Assembly: GCA_965219125.1 (NCBI GenBank)
Contig: CBDCMO010000002.1
Coordinates: forward strand, 2,170,001 to 2,234,000
Direction: 5' to 3'
DNA: 64,000 bases
From: JBBSOK01 sp965219125
GTDB lineage: Bacteria; Bacteroidota; Bacteroidia; Flavobacteriales; Flavobacteriaceae
This document shows positions 48,806-57,512 of the stretch, one piece after another (the stretch's first letter is position 1; every line of letters starts with the position of its first letter). The notes under the pieces were generated by a model. The model searched no databases. It saw nothing but the letters and a program-made list of their open reading frames with translations, and was not told the origin of the DNA. The translations under genes and the position numbers were made by a program.

Positions 48806-50557
48806 TTAGTTAATCAAAATATTTTCCTCGGGATATGCGTATTCGGGCTTTCCAACACTTTTCAACATACCAATTAGCAAGTTAAGCATTCCAATTCGGC
48901 CTAAAAACATTAATGCTATAATCACATATTTACTGTGTTCGCTAAGGCTAGACGTTATTCCCATTGAAACGCCAACGGTACTAAAGGCTGAAAACACTTC
49001 AAAAGCTATTTGAACCAGCGTAAATTCTGGATTAAAGATAAGCAACAATAAAATTCCCGTACCAATTGAAGCCAGCGAAATGGATATAATTGCAAAAGCA
49101 CGTTGTACAGCTTCGGGCGCTACTCTGCGCGTTCCAATTTCAATAAAGCGTTTATTTCTTGCTGTTGCAAAAATATTTAGGGTTGCAATTGCAAAAGTTG
49201 TGGTTTTTATCCCACCACCAGTTGATGCAGGCGATGCCCCAATCCACATTAATAATATCATAAATAAAAGTCCGGCAAGGCTAAAGTTGGCGTAATCTAC
49301 CGTATTAAAACCAGCAGTACGAGCAGTTACTGAAGAAAATAGCGCCGTTGTAAATTTTCCAAAAGCAGTTGTATGCGGCGTTAGGTTGGTATATTGTTCG
49401 GAAAAAAGAAAGAAAATTGTTCCTGCAATAATTAAAATTGCCGTTGTGTAAAGTGTAATTTTTGTGTTCAAATTTATTACACGCGAAATAAAGATCTGAT
49501 TTCTTCTATCGTAAAGATTGTAAAAAAACTGACGGATATATTGTATTACGTTATAGGCAATATGATAACCCAAACCGCCAAAAATAATTAACGCCATAAT
49601 TACATATTGTAAGTAGTAATTAAAACGCAACGTATCATCAAAAAGTCCTGTGGCAGAAAGCGAAAAACCTGCATTGCAATATGCGGAAATTGCGTGAAAA
49701 ATGGCGAAAAAACCTTTGTGGTCAAATTTTGTATTTCCAGCTAAAGATTGCCAAATTAAAATTGCGCCAATACCTTCTAATATTAATGAAAATGCTACAA
49801 TCTGCATTACCATTCGCATTACGCTGTTCAATTTGTCGTGGCCTAAAATATCTTTCATATATAGACTTTCCTTAAAGGACGATCCACTTTTGAAGAAATA
49901 GGCGAAGAATGATGTAAAGGTTAACATTCCCAATCCACCAATCTGGAATAAAACCATAATAATAGACTGCCCGAATGTTGTAAAATCTTTGGCTGTATCA
50001 ACTACAATTAAACCGGTAACTGCGGTTGCACTTGTCGCGGTAAATAAGGCGTCTGTAAAACTAATGCCCGCCGTGGTTGCTGCCGGTAACATTAGCAAAA
50101 ATGTTCCTGCAAGTGCAATAATGGCGAAACTCCCAACAAAAAGAATTGCGGGATTAAAAAAAATGCTATAAATAGTTCGAAGAAAAAAGGTTAACCTAAT
50201 AAAGAAATACACTAATAAACCGTATTCAATTACGTATCTCGCACTAAAAAAAGTGTCAAAAAGCGAATCTTCGTAATTTATTATTGCAATTATAAATTCG
50301 AGCGCAACTAATAATAAAAGGATGATCAGATTTACTCGGCAACTTTTATGAATAGTTTCATCTTTACGAAAAGCTATATATTTTACTATATTGAAGCCTA
50401 TTAGTGCAAGCAACAAAATAGGCAATGCAATAAGTTTATATTGTCTGAAATCTTGAAAATTTTCGAACCCAAAATCAAAAATTACAAAGGCTAATAAACC
50501 AATATCCAGAAACCAAATAATTACATTGGATAATTTATGAGATTTCCACAAACTCAT
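48806..50557 (-). CDS. TrkH/KtrB-type potassium uptake membrane subunit
   Basis: K+-translocating subunit of the inner membrane. The 583-residue protein has an N-terminal extension with about four hydrophobic helices (residues 1-130). The TrkH core follows with the four-fold pore repeats: ATSATAVTGLIVVDTAKDF (first selectivity filter), AISAYCNAGFSLSATGLFDD, SVTARTAGFNTVDYANFSLA and SAFSTVGVSMGITSSLSEHS. It overlaps the hemC stop by 4 bases (ATGA), so a K+ transporter is translationally coupled to haem synthesis genes. Ion selectivity (K+ versus Na+ driven) cannot be judged. Confidence 0.93.
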   Translation of the reverse strand: MSLWKSHKLSNVIIWFLDIGLLAFVIFDFGFENFQDFRQYKLIALPILLLALIGFNIVKYIAFRKDETIHKSCRVNLIILLLLVALEFIIAIINYEDSLFDTFFSARYVIEYGLLVYFFIRLTFFLRTIYSIFFNPAILFVGSFAIIALAGTFLLMLPAATTAGISFTDALFTATSATAVTGLIVVDTAKDFTTFGQSIIMVLFQIGGLGMLTFTSFFAYFFKSGSSFKESLYMKDILGHDKLNSVMRMVMQIVAFSLILEGIGAILIWQSLAGNTKFDHKGFFAIFHAISAYCNAGFSLSATGLFDDTLRFNYYLQYVIMALIIFGGLGYHIAYNVIQYIRQFFYNLYDRRNQIFISRVINLNTKITLYTTAILIIAGTIFFLFSEQYTNLTPHTTAFGKFTTALFSSVTARTAGFNTVDYANFSLAGLLFMILLMWIGASPASTGGGIKTTTFAIATLNIFATARNKRFIEIGTRRVAPEAVQRAFAIISISLASIGTGILLLLIFNPEFTLVQIAFEVFSAFSTVGVSMGITSSLSEHSKYVIIALMFLGRIGMLNLLIGMLKSVGKPEYAYPEENILIN

Positions 50558-51516
50558 TTTAATATCGCTTTTATAGTCGCCATTAGTTGTCTACCGCCAT
50601 TTTCTAAAATTGTTTGCGCACAATTTTTCGCAAAGTCTTTATATTTTTCAATCGAAGAAGTGTCATTTTGAAATGCAATTGAATCTTCAACCTCAATTTT
50701 CTTAACGCCATCCAAAGAAAACAAACAGCCTTTAAATTGAATTTTATCTTCAATTATAGTAGCTAAAGCACCAATTGGGGCTGTGCAGCCACCTTCGAGT
50801 TTATTTAAAAAAGTACGCTCAATAGTTGTACAAATTTCTGAAGATAAATCATTTAATTTTTTGGTAGCTTCAATTGAAAAATTGTCGTTTTGTAAAGCAA
50901 CAATTACCATCGCGCCTTGTGCTGGAGCGGGAAGCATCCAATCCAATTGTTCTGCGAAACCTTCAAATGTTGGGCTTTTAATATTTTTTTCAGAAATAAA
51001 TCCTAATCTTTCCAAACCTGCTTCGGCAAAAATAGCGCCTTGCCAATCATTATCTTTTAATTTTTGAAGTCTCGTATTTACATTTCCTCGTAAATCTGTC
51101 ACCTCATTATTTGGAAATCTATGCAGCCATTGTGCTTTGCGACGAAGGCTTCCGGTAGCTATTTTGTTGGGTTGTGTATAATCAAAGTTTCCATTATGCA
51201 CTAAAACATCTAAATGACTGGCACGCGGTAAAACTGCAGTTTGAACAATCCCTTTCGGTAAAAGTGTGGGCACATCTTTTAAGCTATGAACAGCAATATC
51301 AATCTGGCCGGTAAGCATTGCGATATCTAATGTTTTTGTGAAAATACCGGTAATGCCCATTTCATAAAGCGGCTGATCCAAAACAATATCGCCAGTAGAT
51401 TTTACAGGAACCAATTGTGTTTGGTAACCAAAATCTTCAAGACCCTTTTTTACTGTATTTGCCTGCCAAAGTGCAAGTTCGCTATCGCGCGTTCCTATTC
51501 GTATTATTTTGTTCAC
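50554..51516 (-). CDS. hemC: Porphobilinogen deaminase (hydroxymethylbilane synthase)
   Basis: Joins four porphobilinogens into hydroxymethylbilane. The 320-residue protein has the family blocks: IRIGTRDSELALWQANTVKK at the N-terminus, HSLKDVPTLLPKG, SLRRKAQWL and DLRGNVNTRLQKL (Arg residues binding the cofactor carboxylates), and LEGGCTAPIGALA, whose Cys carries the dipyrromethane cofactor. Its ATG directly follows the hemA stop and its stop overlaps the trkH-type start by 4 bases. Confidence 0.97.
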   Translation of the reverse strand: MNKIIRIGTRDSELALWQANTVKKGLEDFGYQTQLVPVKSTGDIVLDQPLYEMGITGIFTKTLDIAMLTGQIDIAVHSLKDVPTLLPKGIVQTAVLPRASHLDVLVHNGNFDYTQPNKIATGSLRRKAQWLHRFPNNEVTDLRGNVNTRLQKLKDNDWQGAIFAEAGLERLGFISEKNIKSPTFEGFAEQLDWMLPAPAQGAMVIVALQNDNFSIEATKKLNDLSSEICTTIERTFLNKLEGGCTAPIGALATIIEDKIQFKGCLFSLDGVKKIEVEDSIAFQNDTSSIEKYKDFAKNCAQTILENGGRQLMATIKAILK

Positions 51517-52782
51517 TTAGTGGGTTTCTAATTGAAACAATTTATGAATGAGCGCAATACTTTCATTGGTCGAAACAGATTCGTCCTTTAAATGGTTTGC
51601 AAATTGCGTTGTAATTTTATGAATGAGGCGGTTGCTTAAAATTTCCGCCTGCTCCAAATTAAAGCCATCAATTTTTTTTCTTTGAAAATCAATTTCACCA
51701 GCTTTCATTTCTGAAAGTCTGTTTTTCAATGCTTTTAAGGTTGGCGCGAATTTTCTATTTTCAGCCCAAATAATAAATTCATCTTCAATTTCAAGAATTA
51801 TTTTTTCAGCCTGTGGAATTTGAGAAGCCCTATTTTCCAATGTTTTATCGGTAACTTCGGCAAGATTATCTAAATGTACCAAGGTTACAAATTTATTTTC
51901 GGTAACATCTGTTGAAACATTTTTTGGTATCGAAAGATCTAAAATCAACAACGGCTTCTTCAAAAACAATAATTCGTTTGAAATGGTTGGCTGTTGCGCG
52001 CCTGTTGCTACAACCAAAACATCGGTTTGCGCAATTTCGCTTTGTATATCGGCATATTCCTTAACAAGCAGATTAAATTTACCAGCTACTTTTTCCGCTT
52101 TTTCCTTTGTTCGGTTTATTAAAGTTATATGTTCGTTCTTGGTATGTTTTATAAGATTTTCACAGGTATTTCTTCCTATTTTCCCAACTCCGAAGAGCAA
52201 AATATTTTTTTCTGAAACATACGGTACGCGTGCCAAAATGTATTGTACAGCTGCAAAACTAACCGATGTGGCGCCACTACTAATTCCAGTTTCATTTTTT
52301 ATGCGCTTGCTGGCTTGGATTACGCAGTTGCTTAAACGCTCTACAAAAGCGTTCATTAAATCCATTTTTTTAGATTTTCTAAATCCTTTTCTCAACTGGC
52401 TGATAATCTCGAAGTCTCCTAAAATCTGACTGTCCAATCCTGTACCAACTTTGAAAAGATGATGTACAGCGTCACGATTTTTATAGATGTAACTTATCTT
52501 TTCAAATTCGTTTACAGTGCCATTTGTATGTGAACAAAGTAGAGATATTAATTGGCTGGCGGAGTTTGCAAACCCATACATTTCGGTGCGGTTGCAAGTT
52601 GATATTAATGTTAGTGATGAAATACCTTGCGTTTTGGCTTCTTCCAAAATGTTTTTTTGGGCAGTTTCAGAAATACTGAAATGACCACGAACAACAGCAT
52701 CGGCTTTTTTATAATTTATGCCAATGGCGAAGAAATTATCGTCTTTAGAATTCAAAGTGTATAAATAGTTATTTTTTTCCAT
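51517..52782 (-). CDS. hemA: Glutamyl-tRNA reductase
   Basis: First committed step of C5-pathway tetrapyrrole synthesis: reduces glutamyl-tRNA to glutamate-1-semialdehyde. The 421-residue protein has FAIGINYKKADAVVRGHFS, LISTCNRTEMYG with the catalytic Cys near residue 60, GLDSQILGDFEIISQLRKGF, an NADPH-binding segment with GVGKIGRNTCENL, and a C-terminal dimerisation helix. ATG 52780-52782 is chosen because the upstream in-frame ATG overlaps the -7 promoter element. It heads the leftward hem operon and is divergent from an AraC-type regulator gene. Confidence 0.97.
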   Translation of the reverse strand: MEKNNYLYTLNSKDDNFFAIGINYKKADAVVRGHFSISETAQKNILEEAKTQGISSLTLISTCNRTEMYGFANSASQLISLLCSHTNGTVNEFEKISYIYKNRDAVHHLFKVGTGLDSQILGDFEIISQLRKGFRKSKKMDLMNAFVERLSNCVIQASKRIKNETGISSGATSVSFAAVQYILARVPYVSEKNILLFGVGKIGRNTCENLIKHTKNEHITLINRTKEKAEKVAGKFNLLVKEYADIQSEIAQTDVLVVATGAQQPTISNELLFLKKPLLILDLSIPKNVSTDVTENKFVTLVHLDNLAEVTDKTLENRASQIPQAEKIILEIEDEFIIWAENRKFAPTLKALKNRLSEMKAGEIDFQRKKIDGFNLEQAEILSNRLIHKITTQFANHLKDESVSTNESIALIHKLFQLETH

Positions 52783-52794
52783 AGAAAAACTTTG

Positions 52795-52826
52795 CAAATG
52801 TATATAGCATATATTTTAAAAAACAA
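52795..52826 (-). promoter_or_regulatory. Promoter of hemA (TTG-N21-TACATTTG)
   Basis: On the minus strand TTG (52824-52826) and TACATTTG (52795-52802) are 21 bases apart, leaving a leader of only a few bases before ATG 52782. Confidence 0.75.
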
Positions 52827-52871
52827 CGCTATCGGTATCATTTATGTCGTTCCTTGTTAATTTTTATTGAA

Positions 52872-52889
52872 ATATGATATATATCATAT
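52872..52889. promoter_or_regulatory. 18-bp perfect palindrome between hemA and the AraC-type gene
   Basis: The arms ATATGATAT and ATATCATAT are exact reverse complements with no spacer, and TTGA / TCAA lie near the outer ends. It is 46 bases upstream of the hemA -33 element and about 85 before the regulator's ATG, a good place for a divergent operator. The binding protein is unknown. Confidence 0.5.
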
Positions 52890-52973
52890 CAAAGGGCGTA
52901 ATTTCGGGCAACGAGAAGTTTAATTGCTTATTATTATTTAGAAGCTTTCTAAATAAAATATAATATTTTGATT

Positions 52974-53882
52974 ATGGAATTTGAAAAAAGTATCGCTGAA
53001 AGAGTACCTACATTAGAAGCAGGTTTTTATGATGAAACAACAATTGAAGAAGGATTTATAATCTTAAAATTTAAGAACGAAACCGCTGGAAAACAGAATT
53101 TTAAACGCGAAATTAATACGAGTTTCATCCAGTTTCATTTTTGCATAAAAGGAAATTTGGTTTTCAATTTTAATGATGGAAATTATAAATTGCCATTAGT
53201 TGAAGAAAATTCGCTTTTGCTTTACAATCCGCAGCGAGATTTACCTCTGGATATTTTGGTAGAGCCGGACACTTGGCTTCTTTCGGTTATGTTGCCCATT
53301 AAAAAATTTCACGGCTTTTTTTCTTCCGAAGCAAATTACATCACTTTTTTAAATGATGAAAATAAGGATCGTAAATATTATACAGACGCTCCAATTTCAC
53401 CTTCAATGGCAATTGTTTTAAATCAATTAATGAATTACCATTTACATCCAACCGTAAAACCGCTTTATTTTAAAGCAAAAGCTTACGAGTTGCTTAGTTT
53501 ATATTTTAACCGCCCAACCGAAAGTGATGTTGAACAATGCCCTTTTTTGGTAGATGAGGATAATGTTGCAAAAATTAAACGGGCGAAGACAATAATAATA
53601 CAAAACATGGCGGAACCTCCTACTTTACAGCAGTTGGCAGATAAAATCAATTTGCCAATAAACCGTTTAAAGGAAGGTTTTAAACAAATTTATGGCGATT
53701 CGGTTTTTAGTTTTCTCTTCGATTATAAAATGGAACGCGCCAGACAATTGCTTGCAACCGGCAGCCATAATGTAAACGAAGTAGGAATGATGGTTGGTTA
53801 CAGCACTTCCAGCCATTTTATTGCCGCCTTTAAAAAGAAATTTGGAACAACACCTAAGAAGTTTTTAATGGGGCTTGCTTGA
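52974..53882 (+). CDS. AraC-family transcriptional regulator (PchR-like)
   Basis: A 302-residue regulator with an N-terminal sensing domain (about 1-185: SFIQFHFCIKGNLVFNFNDG, ENSLLLYNPQRDLPLDILVE) and a C-terminal AraC DNA-binding domain with two helix-turn-helix motifs: PTLQQLADKINLPINRLKEG and VNEVGMMVGYSTSSHFIAAF, closing with KKFGTTPKKFLMG. The sensing half resembles PchR-type siderophore or haem-responsive regulators. Standing between hemA and hemH, it probably controls haem synthesis genes; the signal is inferred to be iron, haem or a precursor. ATG 52974 is preferred to TTG 52968. Confidence 0.9.
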   Translation: MEFEKSIAERVPTLEAGFYDETTIEEGFIILKFKNETAGKQNFKREINTSFIQFHFCIKGNLVFNFNDGNYKLPLVEENSLLLYNPQRDLPLDILVEPDTWLLSVMLPIKKFHGFFSSEANYITFLNDENKDRKYYTDAPISPSMAIVLNQLMNYHLHPTVKPLYFKAKAYELLSLYFNRPTESDVEQCPFLVDEDNVAKIKRAKTIIIQNMAEPPTLQQLADKINLPINRLKEGFKQIYGDSVFSFLFDYKMERARQLLATGSHNVNEVGMMVGYSTSSHFIAAFKKKFGTTPKKFLMGLA

Positions 53883-54106
53883 AAAAAGTGGCAGTTTGCA
53901 GTAGCAGTAAGCAATTTACATAAAAGCCGCAGGCTCAGTTTTCATAACATACAATTCAACTTACACAACGGGCAATTATATTCGCTTTCTTAACTCTTCT
54001 TACTTAGTACGTTGTGCCAATTAAAAGTTTATATTCTCAAAACACAAGTCTAAAATCTACTTCAACTTTTCACATAATTTTTAACCTCAAATAACTCCTC
54101 GCTACC

Positions 54107-54114
54107 TACCTTTG
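54107..54114 (+). promoter_or_regulatory. -7 promoter element (TACCTTTG) of hemH
   Basis: TACCTTTG lies 21 bases before ATG 54136 and overlaps the in-frame TTG at 54112, which is therefore not the start. No -33 TTG, so an activator may be needed. Confidence 0.6.
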
Positions 54115-54135
54115 CAACTTCAAAATAAAAAAGAA

Positions 54136-55179
54136 ATGCCTAAAGGAGTTCTGCTTGTAAACCTAGGATCGCCCGACAGTACAAAGCCAAAAGACGTAAA
54201 AAAATATCTTGACGAATTTTTAATGGATCCGCGTGTGATTGATGTTCCGCGTTGGGCTCGTATTTTATTAGTGCGAGGCATTATCTTAAATACGCGCCCA
54301 AAAAAGTCTGCCGCAGCTTATCAAAAAATTTGGTGGGCAGAAGGCAGCCCTTTAATTGTACTTTCAGAAAGACTTCAAAGTAAAATTCAAGAAAAAACAA
54401 CTTTGCCAATTTCCCTTGCAATGCGATATGGCAGTATGACCTTAAAAAAAGGATTGCAGAAATTGGTTGATGAAGGTGTAGATGATGTTTTGGTTATTCC
54501 GCTATATCCGCAATATGCGATGGCGACAACTGAAACGATAGATGTAAGGGTTGAAGAGCTTCGCGATGAATTTTTTCCGCATGTAAAAATTAAATCACTT
54601 CCCGCATTTTATCATAAACCAGAATATATTGAAGTTTTGTCAAAAAGTATAGACGAAACGCTTGAAAATTTAGATTATGAACATATACTTTTCAGTTATC
54701 ACGGCGTACCGGAAAGACATATTCGAAAAAGTGATATCACCAATGGAAACTGCAAAATGGATGGGAAATGTTGCTTTAAAAAAGGAAGTGAACAGCATGA
54801 ATTTTGCTACCGCCACCAGTGTGAAATTACTACCGTTAATGTTGCTAAAAAATTAGGTCTAAAAAATGGAACCTATTCTACAACATTTCAATCACGTTTA
54901 GGTTTTGATCCGTGGTTACAGCCTTATACAGACCGCACAATTGAAAGAATGGGCTTGGCAGGAGTAAAGAAAATGGCAATTGTAACTCCTGCATTTGTAA
55001 GCGATTGCTTAGAAACCTTGGAAGAAATCGCGATGGAAGGCCAAGAAATATTTCACGAAAGCGGTGGACAGGAATTTACGGTTATACCCTGCCTAAACGA
55101 CCGAGACGACTGGGCAACAGTGCTAACAGGATGGATTAATGCGTGGCGGATTGTAGATGTGGAGACGGCTATTGCGTAA
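54136..55179 (+). CDS. hemH: Ferrochelatase with a central cysteine cluster
   Basis: Inserts Fe2+ into protoporphyrin IX (or coproporphyrin III) to finish haem. The 347-residue protein has KGVLLVNLGSPDSTKPKDVK at the N-terminus, FSYHGVPERHIRKSD with the metal-site His near residue 193, YSTTFQSRLGFDPWLQPYT and TPAFVSDCLETLEEI with the catalytic Glu. A cysteine-rich insert (C206, C212, C213, C224 and C229) follows the His motif, resembling the internal-type [2Fe-2S] ferrochelatases. Haem synthesis genes lie on both sides. A palindromic repeat follows the stop. Confidence 0.95.
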   Translation: MPKGVLLVNLGSPDSTKPKDVKKYLDEFLMDPRVIDVPRWARILLVRGIILNTRPKKSAAAYQKIWWAEGSPLIVLSERLQSKIQEKTTLPISLAMRYGSMTLKKGLQKLVDEGVDDVLVIPLYPQYAMATTETIDVRVEELRDEFFPHVKIKSLPAFYHKPEYIEVLSKSIDETLENLDYEHILFSYHGVPERHIRKSDITNGNCKMDGKCCFKKGSEQHEFCYRHQCEITTVNVAKKLGLKNGTYSTTFQSRLGFDPWLQPYTDRTIERMGLAGVKKMAIVTPAFVSDCLETLEEIAMEGQEIFHESGGQEFTVIPCLNDRDDWATVLTGWINAWRIVDVETAIA

Positions 55180-55185
55180 AAAAAA

Positions 55186-55254
55186 TCTCCCTAACTCCCG
55201 AAGGGGCAACTTTTTAATACAAAGTAGAAAAGTCACCTTTGGGGATTTAGGGGA
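55186..55254. repeat. Imperfect long inverted repeat after hemH
   Basis: A left arm beginning TCTCCCTAACTCCCGAAGGG and a right arm ending TTTGGGGATTTAGGGGA are largely complementary over about 27 bases, with ACTTTTT/AAAAGT at the inner edge. It resembles intergenic palindromes common in Bacteroidota genomes and may also act as a terminator. Confidence 0.55.
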
Positions 55255-55329
55255 CACGTAACAGAAGCGTTGTTTAGATTAATTTTAGGGAAACAATATT
55301 ATTAGCCTTCAAAAATTATATAAAATTTA

Positions 55330-56703
55330 ATGAGTAGCAAAAAATCTTCAACTTTAGGTACAGATCCTATAAGTAAATTGCTAATACAGCAGGCTGTTCC
55401 AGCATCTATTGGTATTTTGGTTATGTCCCTAAATATGATTGTCGACACTATTTTTGTGGGCAGATGGATTGGGCCTTTGGCAATTTCGGCAATCACGGTT
55501 GTAATGCCCGTAACTTTTTTTATTGGCGCAATTGGTTTGTCGGTTGGTATTGGCGGTAGTTCAGTCCTTTCAAGAGCGTTAGGTTCTGGGGATGATGACA
55601 AAGCACTTCGGGTTTTTGGAAATCAAGTCACCCTAACATTTCTGACTACGTCAATTCTTGCCATATTAGGCTTGGTTTTTCAAAATCAGCTAATTGAATT
55701 TTTTGGCGCCGACGATTCCTTTAAAGATTTGGCTCTAACTTATTATCGAATCGTAATGTATGGCATCGTAATGTTGGCAATGGTGATGATGGGTAACAAC
55801 GTAATTAGAGCCGAAGGAAAACCCAAATTTGCAATGTACGCTATGATGCTGCCGGCAATAGGCAACATTTTTATGGATTACATTTTAATAAATGTATACG
55901 GTTTTGGGATGGAAGGCGCAGCTTGGGCAACCTTTATAAGTTATGCGGTTTGTTTTGCATTTATTGTATGGTTTTTTATAGCCAAAAGCGAATTAAGATT
56001 ATCGGCGGAATGTTTTAAACTCAAGAAAAAAATAGTAAAAGAAATTGGCGGATTAAGTTCTGTAACACTTGCCAGACAAGGCGTTATAAGTGTTTTGGCA
56101 ATTTTAATAAATAATGTGTTAATTGTAAAAGGCGACGCGCTGGATGTTGCAAGTTATGGTATTATAAGCAGAATGTTGATGTTTGCATTATTTCCAGTAA
56201 TTGGCGTAAATCAAGGGTTTTTACCAATTGCAGGCTTTAATTATGGCGCAGAGAAATTTAAACGTGTACGGGAAAGTATTAATACATCTATAATTTATTC
56301 GGGAGCTTTGGCGCTTGGAATTTTTGCGTTGATAATGATTTTTCCCGAACCAATAGTTTCCATATTTTTAAGCAAGAAAGACAGTTTAGACACAGAAACA
56401 TTGGCGCACAATGCGGAGATATTAAAAAGAACCCCAAGCGCGCTACGTTGGGTTTTTGCTGCTACACCCATTATTGCAATTCAATTAATTGGTTCTTCTT
56501 ATTTTCAAGCTATTGGAAAAGCGGTTCCGGCATTATTGCTAAGTTTAACAAAACAAGGTTTCTTTTTAATTCCGTTAATTTTAATCTTACCACAATTTAT
56601 CGGAATCTTCGGGGTTTGGATAGCTTTTCCAATCGCCGATGTGCTGTCAACGATAGTAACCGGCTATTATTTGAATAAAGAAGTGAGAAATACTTTGAAG
56701 TGA
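55330..56703 (+). CDS. MATE family efflux transporter
   Basis: A 457-residue inner-membrane antiporter of the MATE (MepA/NorM-like) family with 12 predicted helices. Typical features are LLIQQAVPASIGILVMSLNM (first helix), FVGRWIGPLAISAITVVMPV, SVGIGGSSVLSRALGSGDDD, NNVIRAEGKPKFAMYAMMLP and the second-half equivalents LFPVIGVNQGFLPIAGFNYG and RTPSALRWVFAATPIIAIQL. MATE proteins expel cationic drugs or metabolites using Na+ or H+. Placement between hemH and hemJ may be chance, or it may export a porphyrin; the substrate is not known. Confidence 0.9.
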   Translation: MSSKKSSTLGTDPISKLLIQQAVPASIGILVMSLNMIVDTIFVGRWIGPLAISAITVVMPVTFFIGAIGLSVGIGGSSVLSRALGSGDDDKALRVFGNQVTLTFLTTSILAILGLVFQNQLIEFFGADDSFKDLALTYYRIVMYGIVMLAMVMMGNNVIRAEGKPKFAMYAMMLPAIGNIFMDYILINVYGFGMEGAAWATFISYAVCFAFIVWFFIAKSELRLSAECFKLKKKIVKEIGGLSSVTLARQGVISVLAILINNVLIVKGDALDVASYGIISRMLMFALFPVIGVNQGFLPIAGFNYGAEKFKRVRESINTSIIYSGALALGIFALIMIFPEPIVSIFLSKKDSLDTETLAHNAEILKRTPSALRWVFAATPIIAIQLIGSSYFQAIGKAVPALLLSLTKQGFFLIPLILILPQFIGIFGVWIAFPIADVLSTIVTGYYLNKEVRNTLK

Positions 56704-56762
56704 TTTTACGAGGTCGTATTTATTTATATAATTTCGAATAAATATTTCTAACAGTAAGATAT

Positions 56763-56794
56763 TTGCCATAACCACTTTGGTGTAACTATCTTTG
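56763..56794 (+). promoter_or_regulatory. Promoter of hemJ (TTG-N21-TATCTTTG)
   Basis: TTG at 56763-56765 and TATCTTTG at 56787-56794 are 21 bases apart; the GTG start codon lies 36 bases later. Confidence 0.7.
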
Positions 56795-56830
56795 CAATTA
56801 AAATAATTTCATTTTATAAAACCCGACGCT

Positions 56831-57361
56831 GTGTACGGTTACATTAAAAGTTTACATTTAATATTTGTAATTACTTGGTTTGCAGGCCTCTTCTACATTG
56901 TTCGGCTTTTTGTTTATCAAATTGAAGCAACTCAAAAACCATCTCCTGATAAAGAAATAATTGGTGCGCAGTTAAAAATTATGGCAAGCCGTTTATGGAA
57001 AATCATAACCTGGCCATCTATGATTTTAGCATTAATTTTTGGCATTTGGTTATTAATATTAGAACCTGCTTGGCTCTCCCAATCTTGGATGCACGTAAAA
57101 TTGGCATTCGTTATTTTGCTGATAATTTACCAATTTAAATGCAACCAAATTTTCAATCAATTACAAAAGGGTGTCGTAAAATATTCTTCAAATTATATGC
57201 GCCTCTTTAATGAAGTGCCTACTTTGATATTATTTTCGGTAGTTTTCTTAGTTATTTTGAAGAATGCAGTTAATTGGATTTACGGTACAATCGGCATTTT
57301 AGTTTTCGCCATTTTGTTGATGATCGGCTTCAAAATTTATAAGAGAATACGGGAAAATTAG
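56831..57361 (+). CDS. hemJ: Protoporphyrinogen IX oxidase, HemJ type (UPF0093/CopD-like)
   Basis: Oxidises protoporphyrinogen IX to protoporphyrin IX; membrane-bound. The 176-residue protein has four or five hydrophobic helices and the HemJ motif at its start, SLHLIFVITWFAGLFYIVRL (conserved His at residue 9), the second essential block SWMHVKLAFVILLIIYQ (His and Lys), and LFNEVPTLILFSVVFLVI. The start codon is GTG; no ATG precedes the first motif. Together with hemA, C, D, E, F and H in this window it completes most of the route from glutamyl-tRNA to haem; hemB and hemL are elsewhere. Confidence 0.92.
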   Translation: MYGYIKSLHLIFVITWFAGLFYIVRLFVYQIEATQKPSPDKEIIGAQLKIMASRLWKIITWPSMILALIFGIWLLILEPAWLSQSWMHVKLAFVILLIIYQFKCNQIFNQLQKGVVKYSSNYMRLFNEVPTLILFSVVFLVILKNAVNWIYGTIGILVFAILLMIGFKIYKRIREN

Positions 57362-57470
57362 GTTGCAGTCTCAGTGGTAGTTTTCAGTTATAGTTATATA
57401 TTAAATTCAAATCAACTTCTAACTCATCAAAAATTCATAATTCATATTTCCGAATTCATAATTCAAAAAT
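57362..57470. repeat. Low-complexity intergenic repeats before the kinase gene
   Basis: Words of the CAGTNTTCAGT kind (57364-57395) and two copies of AATTCATAATTCA (57431-57470) fill this 151-bp gap. No gene seen. Confidence 0.45.
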
Positions 57471-57512
57471 CGGTTCAATTCTTGCTATCTTTCACTCCTT
57501 GAAAGCCTATAA

